Shown here one piece after another: positions 11,087 through 23,969 of a stretch of DNA of 64,000 bases. How positions within the stretch are numbered: position 1 is the first letter of the stretch; each line of letters starts with the position of its first letter. The DNA is taken from NCBI GenBank assembly GCA_030762935.1, contig CM060900.1:393937632-394001631 (forward strand), read 5' to 3'. The position numbers and the translations under genes were made by a program. This DNA comes from Hymenopus coronatus. Taxonomy: Eukaryota > Arthropoda > Insecta > Mantodea > Hymenopodidae. The notes below the pieces were generated by a model. That model was not told the origin of the DNA. It saw only the letters and a program-made list of their open reading frames with translations, and ran no database searches.

Positions 11087-14000
11087 GCTTACCCCGGACA
11101 TAACACAGTCCATATTAATTCGATTGGCAACATTTATAAGTCCCCCGATATAGCTTTATTCTAAAATGCAATAACACAATATATATCTATAAAGAAAAGA
11201 TTAACAACATTTAACCCTTACAACTCGAAAATTACAAAAACTTGGTACATTTAATTCCTACTTCGGAACCAGTGACCTGCAATTAATAAAACTATATCCC
11301 ACATGTTTCAAAAATTACAAATGGGGAAATTGTTCTTGGGTAATCCTCATAAAATTACAATAGCCACATAGCTCGAACCACGGACACAGTGTATTAAAAA
11401 AAAAGACAAAAGCATCTAAAATAAATAATAAATCTCGCCCCATCTTACCCAACATAGCCGAATGAAATTTATGCCCAATTCTATATACGCGTGCTTTAGT
11501 TCACTCGAAAAGGCAGCTCAACGACATCAGATTTCTCGTAAAATTATAGAGCATTTCAGCATCGATTCACCAATTTCATTCATCGTCCTATATGACCAAC
11601 CAGGTCAAAGGACGTTAAGCTTAAAAAAAAGAAAGAAAAAAGGGTTCGCTTTAGTGTATGTATAAAAAATAATTTATTTTTAATGCAATGATTCATCGTA
11701 ATTCCAAATATAGAACATATTTATAATGATGAACTTTCATTCTAGCTATGTATGTTGGCAGCATAAAGAATTATATAATTTAATGTTGGTATATAATGTA
11801 ACACTAAACGATTTCTTAACATTATGATGTAATTACGAATTCCTTCTTTGGGCAAACATTAATTACTTTAAAATAACAGAAAAGTTTAAATAAAAAACTT
11901 CTGACGTCTATGAAACGTTCATTAACTTTTTCGATCGTTTTTTTTTTTTTTAATTGCAATCATACAGAAATTATTCGAGGAAACGAATATTCAGTTGCCG
12001 AGTTTTGTAAATATATCTTCACAGCTTGGCCAGTAGTATGCACATTATCCATAATGTGTTTTACGAGTGTCTCGTGGCTTTAGCTGCATCTATTATTTAG
12101 AACTTAGGAGACACAAAGCAAGTATCTGTTTTGTTTAATAGCGGGTACCTACCGGCTACTGAATGACAATACGGTCCAGCAATACCAAACCAGTTTGTTA
12201 ACTGTCCCGAATAATAATAAAAATGCATCTAATTAAAGTACACTGCTATGCATTAACTGTCTTTATGGCTACTGTTTCATTCTCACCAAAATGGATTTGT
12301 TATGATCCGCTGTTCAAAGTTTCTGTAGTAAAATTAAGCAACAAAGTAAACAAATGAAATAAGAAATCTGGTTATGGCAGAGCTTCTAATAGTATATATT
12401 TTCGAAGAATAAATCATACTTAGTTTGTCTGCTTAAGCTTTTAAATCTCATTTTAACTTGGACTATTGGAGCGCATATTAAAACAAATCTGATTTAGGTA
12501 ATACACTCATACACCGTTCTCCACCCGTCCAAATCCAGGTTATTATACGTTATGGTATTCACTTACGCAGTGATTCTTCCATCCGCGTTGTTATTCATTA
12601 ATGCTCATAGTTATTTTCTGAAGCATTGCGGAACAAACACTTCTTAAGCATCAGAAATCCATTCGTTGAATGACTCTAAATTTACATGAAATCTCTCTGT
12701 ATATCACCAAAAAGAAAATGCATGTGCTAACTAAGGAGTTGCAAAACTATAAGTAAGGAACAATTCCAATCAAAAGCAGCACAAATGTATTTTTGAAACG
12801 GTTCTTCCCACAAAAAGATTTTATAAACGTTTTAATTGTGGTTATCCACGAGATCTGAATGTTAACCTTTCGTAAGTTTTACTTTGCATATACTCTACGG
12901 TTTACAAGTTGAATAAACTGCAATCAAAATGAACAGGATTTCACAACCAGTTCCAACAATATTCAAAATATGCATTTAATTCTACATATATGTGTCTCAG
13001 ATATAAAATATTTTTATCAAAGTAACTGTCAGAAGCACTTCTAAGGTCATTACAAGAATCAAGAAAGGAATAAATAAATAAATAAAAAAAATAAGCGGAA
13101 ACATATGCATGTAAAAGGGCCGTATAGAGTGAGATGAAATTCTAGAAAGCTTTCGTCCTGCATCGTTGTATTATGGTTTCTTAGCTAGGTTATTAACACA
13201 CGGCTCTACCCATGTTTTTGTAAAATAAAAATTCTCATTTCGCCTATTAATATTCTTTGAAATTTTGAAGAAATAAACGTTTATAAGTACACGTGACATG
13301 TTTTGTTATCTGTAACATTTCAATAATAATATGTTAAGAAGATGTGATTTTTTTTTTTTTTTTTTTGCCTATTATTCGCACTAGGTATATTAGCACTCAA
13401 AGGACACTAGTCTGATGTAAATAAACTGTAAGGAAGAAACGTACGCTTATCCTTCTATATATTGTTTGGTTATGTTTTTAAAATTAAATTCAAGTACAAA
13501 AATTCAAAAGCAAGCAATTGACATCTTGTAGTGTCAACGAAAAATTCAAGAAACTTGACACTTCCAAGAAGCTTTACGTGGAGCCTGAAAACAGATATTT
13601 ACAGAAACCGTATCTGATGTACCAAAGCAGGGCTCCCCTGACGGCATAGCTATATGTAATATCTTTGACATCCATGCATTAGCATTAATACTCTGTGCAG
13701 AATTCAGCACTGCTATCTACGAGCAAACGCTCAAACTACACAACTTTCAGAAAGTGTACAACGTTACACGTAAATTGTCAGTTTGTTGGAAATTTCTTGC
13801 AAAAGGTATATGTTTAACTGATAGAGGCATAACTATAGTTTGTATTTATATTTCCATAATATTTTCTTGTAGAATATAATGTACATTCTAAAGAGGAGGC
13901 ATGTATCTAGTGTTGATCATTTTTTATTTTTGGGATGTCAACCACATTGAGACTGATGTGCATGGAAATTGAGCACATCATGACTTAATAAAAATGTCAG

Positions 14001-15019
14001 GTGATAAGGTTTCTAAATCTGTCATCATTTAAAGTAACAACCTACTTACATACTTGGGAACAGGGCCATAACTTATGTCTACTATCCTCTTTATGAGAAT
14101 AGCAGTCCATGTGAAAAATAATAGATATACACATGTTAGGAGAGGGTATGAAGATGTGGATAGTGAACAACACATCAAGATTGAGCTATACAGTATATTT
14201 GCAAGATGATTGACATTGTGTTATTGGTTTCATGTTTCACAATAATTAAAGCTTAACACAGCTTACATACACATTCTGAAAATCCTCCTAGTAGGTCACT
14301 GCTACATTGAAAACAGACTGCAATTAATCAGGGAGGTGCTGAATACCATCTGCATCACTATTTTTCTCCAATGTGGAAATCTGGTCATGTGTAGCTGAAG
14401 AGCATTTCCAATATTCTCACATTTTGCAAACCACCTACCAAGTAATGCTTCTTTTATGCTGCACATGTGATCTTGTCGTCACATAGAGAGAGATAAGAAT
14501 GGTAGGTGCTCCCATTCTTCCATCTCCAGTGATACAGTAACCACCATCCGACACACTCAGTTTTAGCTACCCACCTCATGACTGTCAGGACATTACTGCA
14601 AACAGCTTCCAGCACTTCCCTATTGTATTCTCTGGCAGTGCTCTCATGAAGAATGGTGTTTTGATATAGGAGTGCTGTGCAACAGTAGTTACATCCATTT
14701 GGCATGGCAGTCGCCAGACTACTGATTTCATATTGCTTACTGTGCTCATAAAGGCCACTCCAGCACCATTTGACATTCTAGTACACCTTAAGTTTGTCTT
14801 TCTTCCCTGCAATATATACCATTTTATGCCCCGATAAGAGTTTATCACAAAATGAAATAGTTTCCATATATTATCCTAACCTTGTAAATTATTAAAATAT
14901 CCCACAGCTTAATATTATTAATTTAACATGATTATATCTCTTTCTTCCGATATTAGTAATTACACTACAAGATTTTAAATCAGATATTTTTAATATGAAT
15001 CACACACTTATCCAATCGC
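10593..15019. other. AT-rich stretch, no gene recognised
   Basis: Contains a C-run (about 10847-10857), a (CT)n microsatellite at 11056-11084 and several A- or T-runs. The minus-strand ORFs at 14454-14848 were examined and not assigned to any family. Confidence 0.5.
11056..11084. repeat. (CT)n microsatellite
   Basis: About 14 CT units, uninterrupted. Confidence 0.9.
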
Positions 15020-15302
15020 CTGTGGTGTGGTGTCTGTGGCCATGGTTATAATACACACCTCTCACCTAGAAAGCCTGGGTTTGATCCCAAGCAACTGCAT
15101 GAGAGATTTATGGTAGACAAAGCTATGGGTTTTCTTCAGGTTCTCCGGCTTCCCCTGCCATTGCAATCTACCAATGCTCCATCTTCACTCCATGTATCAC
15201 TAGTGGCATCGCCTGCGGTGCCACAAGTACTAAAAGCAGGCATTAAACACTACCAAAAATTGCCTGTGGTGCCATATTGTAAAAGAGGGCATTCAACGGT
15301 GT
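15020..15302 (+). repeat. tRNA-derived SINE, family 1, copy 2
   Basis: The B-box gggtttgatccca lies at about 15078-15090 and the A-box side is degenerate. The body has atggtagacaaagc and ttctccggcttcccctgccat. The 3' module gcctgcggtgccac..aaaagcaggcattaaacactacc is followed at once by a second, diverged copy of the same module (gcctgtggtgccat..aaaagagggcattcaac), so the tail is duplicated. Confidence 0.85.
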
Positions 15303-17660
15303 AAAAACACTTACTCAAACCTAATTAACAAGTATATGCACCAATTTAATGAATCCATCACTTGTCAACATTTTTGGTAATAAAGCATTATGTAACTTAA
15401 TTGAAGTAGATATTAATTGATTATTTAGGATCTGGAAGAATTCTTCTCCAGTGTAATTTTTTGCAACTATGAAAATGAGTCAGTTATGGATATGCTAATC
15501 ATTACATTATTTTAAAAAACAGGATATTTTTGTAAAGCATGTTTCTTCCATCATCAAAATTTGTTCTGACTGCCTTGTAGCAAGAATGCTACAAGGGTGG
15601 CACACTTGTTATCTGGCAGTGGCCCGATAAAACTCTTCATCCAATTATTTCCCATCAGCGTATCAATATTTAACACATGACGTTTGTACTTAACAATGAA
15701 TATATTTTTTTATTCTGTCAGTCTCTAACTTTCATTGAATATAATTAAAAATAAAGGATAACATAAGTATAAAGAATACATCAGGCACCTAAAAGATTAA
15801 CTTCAAGCAGTCCAATAAGTTTTATATTTGAAAACCAAGTGTAACTGAAAGTGACTAAAGAATATTTCAAATGCACCGAATAACAACAGAAGGAAAAAAA
15901 CAGCAATTGCATCATATTTCTGAAAGAAGTATCAAGACGTTCACAGAGTCTATATTGAAACTAGAAACTACCAGTATGAGAAAATAAATGCATGCTCAAG
16001 TACCAACACTAAGTGTTTAACTTTGTTATACCAACAGCAGGTAATTTGACAATAAAGTTCATTGAGGTACTACCAGTAAACATGAGTGCCACCATCATAG
16101 CATCCACTCTACAAGTCGTTCAGAGCTCAGTTTAATGATGGAAGCAACATGTTTATGAAACATGTCGCTTATTTTTGAAGGTAAGACATGTGTAGAGTTT
16201 ATCAAAGTGAAAACATTTTCATTCTTTTACATATTGATTATCAATCCATGTATCTATTACAAACAATAGGTCCTCTTGAAAATATATTTTATGAGAGGAG
16301 ACAGTAAAGTTAATTCAGCTGGAATTGTATTAAATATTCCAATAACTATGAATTCTTCTTTCTTTCTTTCTTTCTTTTTTTTTTCTCTTTATTACCACCT
16401 AAGTTAGGACTATGTTTTTGAAAATTCCCTATTTTTATCGCATTAATTTTTTGAAAATGTACATAACAATCAAAGGGTTATTGTATTTTTAACAGGTGTA
16501 GCATAAGCAAAAGTAGAGGTTTGTTAGTTAATATGAAGGTGTTCAGTTTTAAATGGGCAGAACTCTATTGCTGTTGTTGGTACCACTCATTATTCAGATT
16601 GCTTATTTAAGCTGAATAACCACTAATTTTGTCTAACACTATATTTTCGTACAAGGATTAATTAAACACAGTAATGTGTCTTTAATGTAGAGATTCAGTA
16701 AACTAGATTAACCAATCTAAGGGAAAATATTTGACATCCTAATTGTATAGTGATTTAGGTACTCCACAACAGCTCTTCAAGTGATACCTAATTTCACTGC
16801 CGCCACAGTCATGTAAACTTTAATTCAGGCTTTCCTGATTCACAGATGTGTAAATTCAGCTTTAGCTATAGATCTACCAAGTAGCTATCAAGGTCGATAG
16901 AAGTCCTATTCTCATGCTGAAACAGTTTCAGGTAAATATATACCAGAGCCATATTGGTGACTCTCTTGCATTCTGTATGGATCATTCATTTCTTGTTACC
17001 AGTGGTTAGGTACTAGCTAGCTTGGTACATATCCCAAATGTTTACCATCATTAGAATCATTTTTATACATTTTGCACTGTGAGGAACCTAAGGATGCAGT
17101 TGTGGTTGGGTATTCAGTATATTTTGAATATTGGTAGGTATATAGAAATTAAGCACATTAGACTCATGATGCCGGTGAATAAGGTGATGATGTGAATGTG
17201 AAAATGATTCCTCAAATGATCCTCAATTCCCATGAGCTGAGAGTCTGAGAATAAGTGTTTCAATAAGGTACTGGCCATCCAACACAAGAAAGCAAGCGGA
17301 GCCTGAGGGGTGAGCGAGCGAGGGGGGGGTCTTGAACTGTTATCTGATCATGTACCAGTGAATCTGTTTATGTTTACTACATGTGTGTATGAACCAACCT
17401 ATTGCTGCCAGATCTAATGCTCGTTTCAGTAACTGCAGTGATGTATTCTGCATCATTTGGCTCTTGCTGCTAACATGCGCTATGACATATACTACTACAG
17501 TTATTTAATATTTTGTTACTTTTATTCTTGGTTTAATATTCAAATATTTAAATGCAGAGATTAGCAGCTACTGCAGCGAAGATCAGGACTTCTCTGACTC
17601 GGATCTTGCACGACAAATAAAGTTCTAGCTAAGTGTGAGTTATGTGACAACACTGTGTAT
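15303..17660. other. no gene recognised
   Basis: AT-rich, with a short (TTTC)n and T-run at about 16358-16384 and a G-run near 17322. No supported coding region. Confidence 0.5.
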
Positions 17661-17665
17661 TTTAG

Positions 17666-20470
17666 ATGAACCTAACGTCCTTGTGTCATATCAAGAATGT
17701 CGAGCATAAACATCATGCGAACAGCAAAAGTGTTTACATAAGTGCTTACGTTATGCATTCCTCTACCTTGCCTTCTTGTGCTGGGTCATCAATACTATAT
17801 GAACTTTGGAATGGAGTAACTACAAAAAGGAGTTATGATGCAAGTAATATGTCACTACTTAATTCTGTGCCACTGCTAAGAAATACAGAGTACAATGTTG
17901 TAAAGCAAATAAATATTTTAAAATGTAATCAACCAGCTTAAATTAACATATTAATGAAATGGTAAGGTGCTGTAAAACTTCAAAAAAATCCTCTAACATT
18001 TATTGTCAAACAATCCTTTAGTTAGGAATGTTTATTGGAATTCTGAAATAAGTACCATTTATAAACAAGGGATTAAGCAGACATAATGGAAAACTACAGC
18101 CCAATTTCTTTTTGTTCAATATTTCCAAACAGTTTTGTACAGTTGTTTTTGGATATAGAGCACAAATACATTTCAAAACTATTATGTTATCTCATATCAT
18201 TTGGACTTTGAAATAGAAAAATCAACTTTAGATGCAATTACTCAGGAAAAAAGTAATAGCCAGTATTAACAATAAATTTGATTGATTTATCAATCATCTT
18301 TGACTACATGAAAATCCACAAATGATTTGAAATTGTAGAAGATACAGAGACTCAATTTTTGGGAGTCCACTATCCTGACTAGAAAGTTACATAAAAGCAG
18401 AAAACAGCACACTGGAATAGAAAGTATTGTTCTTGCAAGTAGACGTGAACACTGTCAACATGATGTGCAGTGGCATGAACTGATACTGGAGTTAGCCAAT
18501 GATTTACAAGCACATAGCAAGCATCAGTCTGTCTAGCACCATGATAATGTGAGCATTGCTCCTTGTGGCACTTAGTGGAGATGAAAATAGACTAAATACT
18601 GCCACCAATAAATTATAGGGAAAAGAAACACGAGAATTGATTGCTAATGTGCATCAGTTTATGATGAGAGAGGCTACAGAGGGGACTCCTATTAAATTCA
18701 AATCTGCACAGAAATACAGTGGTAGCTACCATTGTGTCATAAATATCATTGTGTCATTTAGTTTGGTACATAGAATTAGAATGTATTCAGTTAGATGAAT
18801 GCGGGTCTTTCTCAACACTTTGTAAAGAAAACATCTCTTACAAAAGATTTTTTATTTGTCTACACTATGCTAATCAAGATAAATAATAACAGAAATTTTC
18901 TTATTACATGCTTCCTTATAAGTAGAAGGAAAATAAGGGAGTGCACTAGGCTAAAATTATAGTTAAATCTTTTAAAAATTATTGCTATGTTAAACAATTA
19001 AAATTTGGTAATCTTAGCACAGCTAGGAGTTAAACAAAAGATGTATGCAACAAATAATGACTTCCTAATTGAGAAAAGTTTAAGCAGTTTAAAACTGGAA
19101 AGAATAACAAAGAAAAATGTGAAACCAATTAACTCTATCAAAAAAAAAAAAAAAAAAAAGGGATATGACATAAACTGTGCTGTAACAAAATCTGTATCTT
19201 TGTGTAGTAAGTTTTTTGTCGATCTCTTAAGGTTTACCAGTTTTAAAAAAGTCATTGAGAATGATGAGGTCATCAGGGGCTATAGCAAGAAAATTCAGCA
19301 TCTACATATTGTTTGTTATGAAAATATCTTAAGCATGTGGTATTTTAATAAAATTCATTAGATCCATGTTTTGAGAAAAGTCAAAATTTTGATAAAATGT
19401 TATTTAAGGGGTAGGTATTTACTTTAAAATTTTCATGCTGTATCCTTAGAAGATGCTAAACTTGATAATCAACTTTACTATTTAACAGACTCTCCATTTT
19501 TGAGCTGTTTTGCCCCTCCCTCACACACACCACACATAAGGAGAGTTTTCCAAAAATTCTGTTTTCTTAGATTTTTGGGTTCAGAGAGTCTCAAAACCTG
19601 TATTTCCAGTGAAATCTTGGTATCAAATTTTTGGTTGGAATACAATCTTGTCGATCTGCATATGTAATAGAGAAAATCATTATAGAGTATATTATAAAGA
19701 TTTTTAAACTATAAATGCACAAATGAGTTGGACATTTTATGCACACAAAACGATGCCTATTAATAAATAATATGGATGTGTTGGTTGTGTCACCCCAGTT
19801 CTCCTGTGCATACTGCACGGCTATCGCTTCAAGTTTCTGCCTCTTTCCCCCACCCCTTTTACCTTGCAACTTGAGTGCTCTCATCTATTTGCAAGGATAA
19901 TACAAAGTATTTAAATAATCTTATAATAAGGCCAAACATGGCATATTGCAAGGTTCTTATCTATTCCTGTTATATGCAAATTAAATATTAGAAAAATAAA
20001 GAATGAGAGAGTATTGCAATAAGATGTGCAAATGACATTATAGTATTAGGAAAGAGAGTACTGAGGAAAAGGTAGAATAAAACACATATGCATTATTGGC
20101 AATGGTAAATAGTAAATGTACAGAATTTGCCAGTAAATATAGATAAAGTGAGATTGATGCAAACTAAATTAGGGAACAAAGAAATTGAAATATAAGTTTA
20201 GAAGTTCAGAACAAAGCATCAGCGAGCTAACTCATATATATTACTTGGGTTTAGTTAATGATGAAACTTTGAATTGTTAAATGCATGTAGAAAAGACATA
20301 GAATGAAACTAAGCTATGCAGTTTATGTTATTAAACAAGATAGCAGGTGTTGACAGCATAGCATAGGTATATTTTCATCTCCTTCAAATACAACTAATGT
20401 AAAGAAAGGATGTATCAAAAATAGAGGGTATAAATTCAGGAATGCATTCCCCATATGTAAACAATAAGAA
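17666..20470 (+). pseudogene. LINE reverse transcriptase relic, interrupted
   Basis: Two collinear pieces of a non-LTR reverse transcriptase. Piece one (about 17860-18420) has NTEYNVVKQINILK, the helix before RT; KNPLTFIVKQSFS; and NYSPISFCSIFPNSF, the NYRPISLLS..FSKIFE block of RT motif 1. Piece two (about 19940-20470) has GILQGSYLFLLY, matching GVPQGSVLGPLLFLLY; a changed palm region with STEEK; GNKEIE followed by SLEVQNKA; and a thumb-like stretch. The catalytic palm motif between them is degraded. The 1.5 kb between (about 18420-19930) has no RT match and includes a separate repeat. Many stops. The clade could be CR1/L2- or jockey-like and is not settled. Confidence 0.65.
18828..19350 (+). 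repeat. interspersed repeat, copy 1 (partner at 58555-59000)
   Basis: Shares long stretches with 58555-59000 in the same orientation. Examples are (a/g)gaaattgtcttatta-like sequence, agtagaa.ggaaataaggga, cactaggctaaa against caataggctaaa, aatc.tttaaaaa, aggagttaaacaaaa, and a final tagtaagtttt block. An A-run at about 19141-19159 is present here only. Frames in both copies read RRKIREYTRLK against RMEIREYNRLK. That could be a coding remnant, but no family was recognised. Confidence 0.6.
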
Positions 20471-20519
20471 CAGTGCATTACAACATATGTATGCTAATGT
20501 TTGGTCTCTGTGATACGAC

Positions 20520-21700
20520 TTTCAAAACAGCGATATTCACTGGAACGTTGTTGTTTCCACAGGTAGTTTCCTTTACAGAAGATATTCAAATTGTCCATCT
20601 GCTTTAATACAGGCCTCAAATTGCCTCACATTATGTCCATCAGAATGCAACCTCAAAGTTTCGGAATATTGTAAATTTCCTCAAAAACTGCCACACATTG
20701 ATTCTGAGGGATTTCACATCATGCACTGGAAATGAATATATCAAATGGCTCCACATGTATAGAAATTAACATGAGTCAAATAGGTGAGTATGGTGTGCAA
20801 GCAATTGGGCCCTGTCTACCTATGCATCAATCAGAAAATGTTCAATCCAAGCACCACCAATCAGTCTGACTGAAGCGTACAGGAACAACCTCATGCAAGA
20901 AGTCAGCTTGCTGATGAATGCTCAGTGGATTGTCTACATACATATGACATACCAATGGTGCTTTCTAGCAAGTGCCCAATAAGTGTGTTTACAAGAACAT
21001 GGGGTCCAAGAAATTGATCACCAAAGATACTGGCCCACATGTTCATAATAAATTATACTTTTTGATGAGGCAGAACAGTTGCATATGGGTTTTCATATGC
21101 CCATACCTTTTCTGATTGTGGAAATTTGTAAAGCCACCTTGTGAGAACTGTGCTTAATCTGTAAATGATACTAAGGCTGGAAAGTTCAGATTTGCAGTAC
21201 ACTGTTGCACGAACCACAGGCAAAACATCAATTGAGCAGGATAATCTGGTGATGGAAGGGCCTGTACACATTGCAAACGATAAGGATATAACTGGTGTTC
21301 TGGAAACAATCTTGAAACGTTCTATGGCAATCCTAACCATTATGCACTGATAGAAGGAGTAGTGTACACAGAATCCAGAATCTCCCCCTTTACATCTGAA
21401 TTTGTAGATCTTAGTCATCCCCTCTCAAAACCAGGGGATGCAAACTTCCCATGAGCACACAGATGACAATGGAGACTTTCAAGTTTCTTCAGATCTGGAC
21501 ATCTTTACATTGGTACCTTTCTGGTACAAACAATGTGGCACTTCAGCATTGCCATTCGCCTTACCATCTGCATTAACATACATGAAGTGAATTTCAGCCA
21601 GGTTCCTATTTGAGTACACATTGCTCAGTTGAACGCCAAACACAACACTCAGCATATTTTTCCACAGAATTAAATGCCAGAGTCTCCTGTTAATATCCTA
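20520..21700 (-). pseudogene. DUF4817-type DDE transposase relic (IS630/Tc1-mariner superfamily)
   Basis: Reading the minus strand from about 21660 downward, frames give NRNLAEIHFMY, the DUF4817 helix-turn-helix start; then LYPYRLQCVQAL at about 21290; FPALVSFTD at about 21180; NPYATVLPHQK; MWASIFGDQFLGPHVL; and CIGRQGPIACTPYSP. These match, in order, the family blocks around the first catalytic Asp, the NVWAGI.GDHLIGPY block and the IGRGGPI.WPPRSPDLTP block. The residue after the first Asp, normally Glu, is a TAA stop (21154-21156), and the third catalytic Asp is lost in a PI-stop change. At least five frameshifts or stops are present. Terminal inverted repeats were not identified. Confidence 0.65.
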
Positions 21701-21912
21701 TGTCATAACAACAAGAATAAAGTTCCAGCGAATATCACCATAACTCAGAAACCAAGCATTTCCAGACCCATGTTTTAATGGACTAAAGTAGTCCATTAAT
21801 TTTACACTGCTTATCTGAATTTATGCTCTCTATCTTTGAAACACTCCATATATGCTGCTATTAAAAAATATGATGACTTAAGCATTTAAGCTCAGAAAAA
21901 ATTATTAGGATT

Positions 21913-22135
21913 ATTGAAATGGTTAGACCGCTCGCCTCTTGCTAAGGAATTTGACTCTAGGCAACACCAAGTGGGATTTGTGGTGGACAAAGCAGTGCAG
22001 GGGTGGGTTTTCACTGGGTTCTCTGGTTTCTCCTACCATCGCATACCACTGGTATTCCATGTATCACCACTCATTGTTTGTGGTGCCATATTAGTAAAAA
22101 TGGGCATTAAATACTATCACAAACATCACAACAAT
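21913..22135 (+). repeat. tRNA-derived SINE, family 1, copy 3
   Basis: The A-box side reads atggttagaccgctcgcctc and the B-box is decayed. The body has gggatttgtggtggacaaagc and ggttctctggtttctcctaccatcgcat. The 3' end is tgtggtgccatattagtaaaaatgggcattaaatactatc. The same order of blocks occurs at 2121 and 15020. Confidence 0.8.
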
Positions 22136-22439
22136 AAGCAAGTACCTATATGAATAAAACAGTTCAACTCTAATTACACACATTAAGCTTATAAACAATT
22201 AATAAAAACTATAAGAAGTAACAGTTTCAAAACAGATTATTATAGCTACCACTTTATGGAATTGTCAAACTAGATATAATGGTTAATTACAGACACTAAT
22301 GAAGTTATAATTATTTCACTATTTCCATTCATTAACTATCTAATCATGTTCATCATTAAGTTTACCAGTATTATATATAACAATATGAAATCGCAAACAC
22401 TTAAGTATCGTTTATAATACATTATCCAGCATTTATTAA

Positions 22440-23610
22440 ATTGAGATTTTTCCTAAATTTCTTCAAGGACAGAGGACCGGCCTAAAAGGCTGGTATAGGC
22501 AGTTCATTCCATTCTTTACTGACAAAAGAAGATTTTTTATATGTCAGTTCAGTAGCTTCTACTCTTAATTTTGAACAAATGATTGCTTAGTGCTTAATAT
22601 GTAGGGTTCTCTAATCTGAGAGTAAATTCTACCCATGGATTTAACCGGCATAAGCTCTGAGTATTGTGCATAACCTGTGTTTCTTAAACCTAACGTTCAA
22701 CAGCTACCATTTAACCTTCTTACCTATCATAAGCCCAAATATTTACCCCTTTTTGTGAAGTTTATAGCCATTCTCTGAATCTTTTCTAACAAGCCAATTT
22801 GATTAACTCTATATGGTCATAAAATGCTCTCTCTACTCTATAACCGGCTGCACTACGACTTGAATGCAATTTCCCTGGATTTTGGTCTCCCCATTTTGTG
22901 AGTCCTCATTAAGAAATGCAATGTTTTTCACATTTTCCTAGAAGCAGAATTCCGTTGGCTGTCCCTTCCAGTGCTGCTCACCAAATAAACTCCCAAATAT
23001 TTGCAGCTATTTAGCTGCAGAATATCCACCCCCCCCCCTTGTGATGGTTATGCAGTATTTTCCCTTAAATCTACTAAATTGACTTACTTTTGCTAGTATT
23101 AATTTTCATTTTATTTGCGGCAGCCCAATTACTTATTACTTTTAAACCCACCTAAAGGGTGGTTTCATTTATAATATTCCAAATTTTACTGTAAAAAATG
23201 CAATCATCTGCAAACATTCTTATCTGACATTTGCTGTTTACAGTTATGCTATTAACAAAAATAACAAAATGTACCAGACCCAATTCTGAGCCTTGGGGTT
23301 CTCTGGAACTTGTGGTCCCACTCTAGGATAACCCTTTGCGTAATTTTACCCTTTGTGTTCTCCAATTTCAAATCACTTTTAATCCTAAAACTGAATGTTT
23401 GTCAACTCCTGAGGTAGCTAGCTTCTGGATAAGTAAATTATGTGGCACCACATCAAAAGTTTTGAAAAAGTCTATCACTACTGCATCAGTTCTCCCTCCT
23501 AAATGGACATGAAAATTGTAATTAATTTCAGAGTAAGAGAGGACCTCAAACTTTCTTATGGTGATTAAGATCCTAAACCATACCCTCTAATCTCTTATAT
23601 TTGCTCTTTT
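22440..23610 (-). pseudogene. LINE reverse transcriptase relic
   Basis: On the minus strand the frames read AVVIDFFKTFDVVPHNLL (RT motif A, about 23430-23490), then MFADDCIFY (motif C, the catalytic YADD-type box, complement at about 23193-23220). These are followed by WAAANKMKINTSKSKS, KYLGVYLVSS, and a thumb/C-terminal region with GRPKSREIAFKS, VVQPVI and LLEKIQRMAINFTK. This is the palm-to-thumb half of a non-LTR RT. The N-terminal half and endonuclease are absent. Stops and shifts occur throughout, including a C-run at 23030-23038. Clade not certain; the DDC..LY wording resembles CR1/L2-group or related arthropod LINEs. Confidence 0.7.
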
Positions 23611-23734
23611 CAAGAAGGTCTCCAGCAAGACCAAAGGGCTTGTGAGTTATATTTACATGCTTGTTCTGATTCATTGATTTATCTATGTCAATGTAAATAT
23701 TTTCAATAAACTTTAAAAGGTTCAGATACAACAA

Positions 23735-23746
23735 TAAATAATGATG

Positions 23747-23831
<85 letters not shown>

Positions 23832-23962
23832 TAAAAATAATAATAATAATAATATTAATAATAATAATGAGGAGGAGGAGGAGCAGGAGGAGGAGGAGGA
23901 GGAGCAGGAGGAGGAGGAGAAGAAGAAGAAGAAGAAGAAGAAGAAGAAGAAGAAGAAGAAGA
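23735..23962. repeat. compound microsatellite (AAT)n-(GAG)n-(GAA)n
   Basis: A run of about 40 AAT units with few interruptions passes into GAG units, then GAA units. The poly-Ile, poly-Leu and poly-Arg ORFs over it are artefacts of the repeat. Confidence 0.95.
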
Positions 23963-23969
23963 TTATAAT

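Noticed and set aside
14454..14848. Minus-strand ORFs with WWLLYHWRWKNGS, possibly a mariner fragment
   Set aside because: No catalytic block (HDNA, SPDLAPCD) could be placed in order; two frames overlap without a clear winner.
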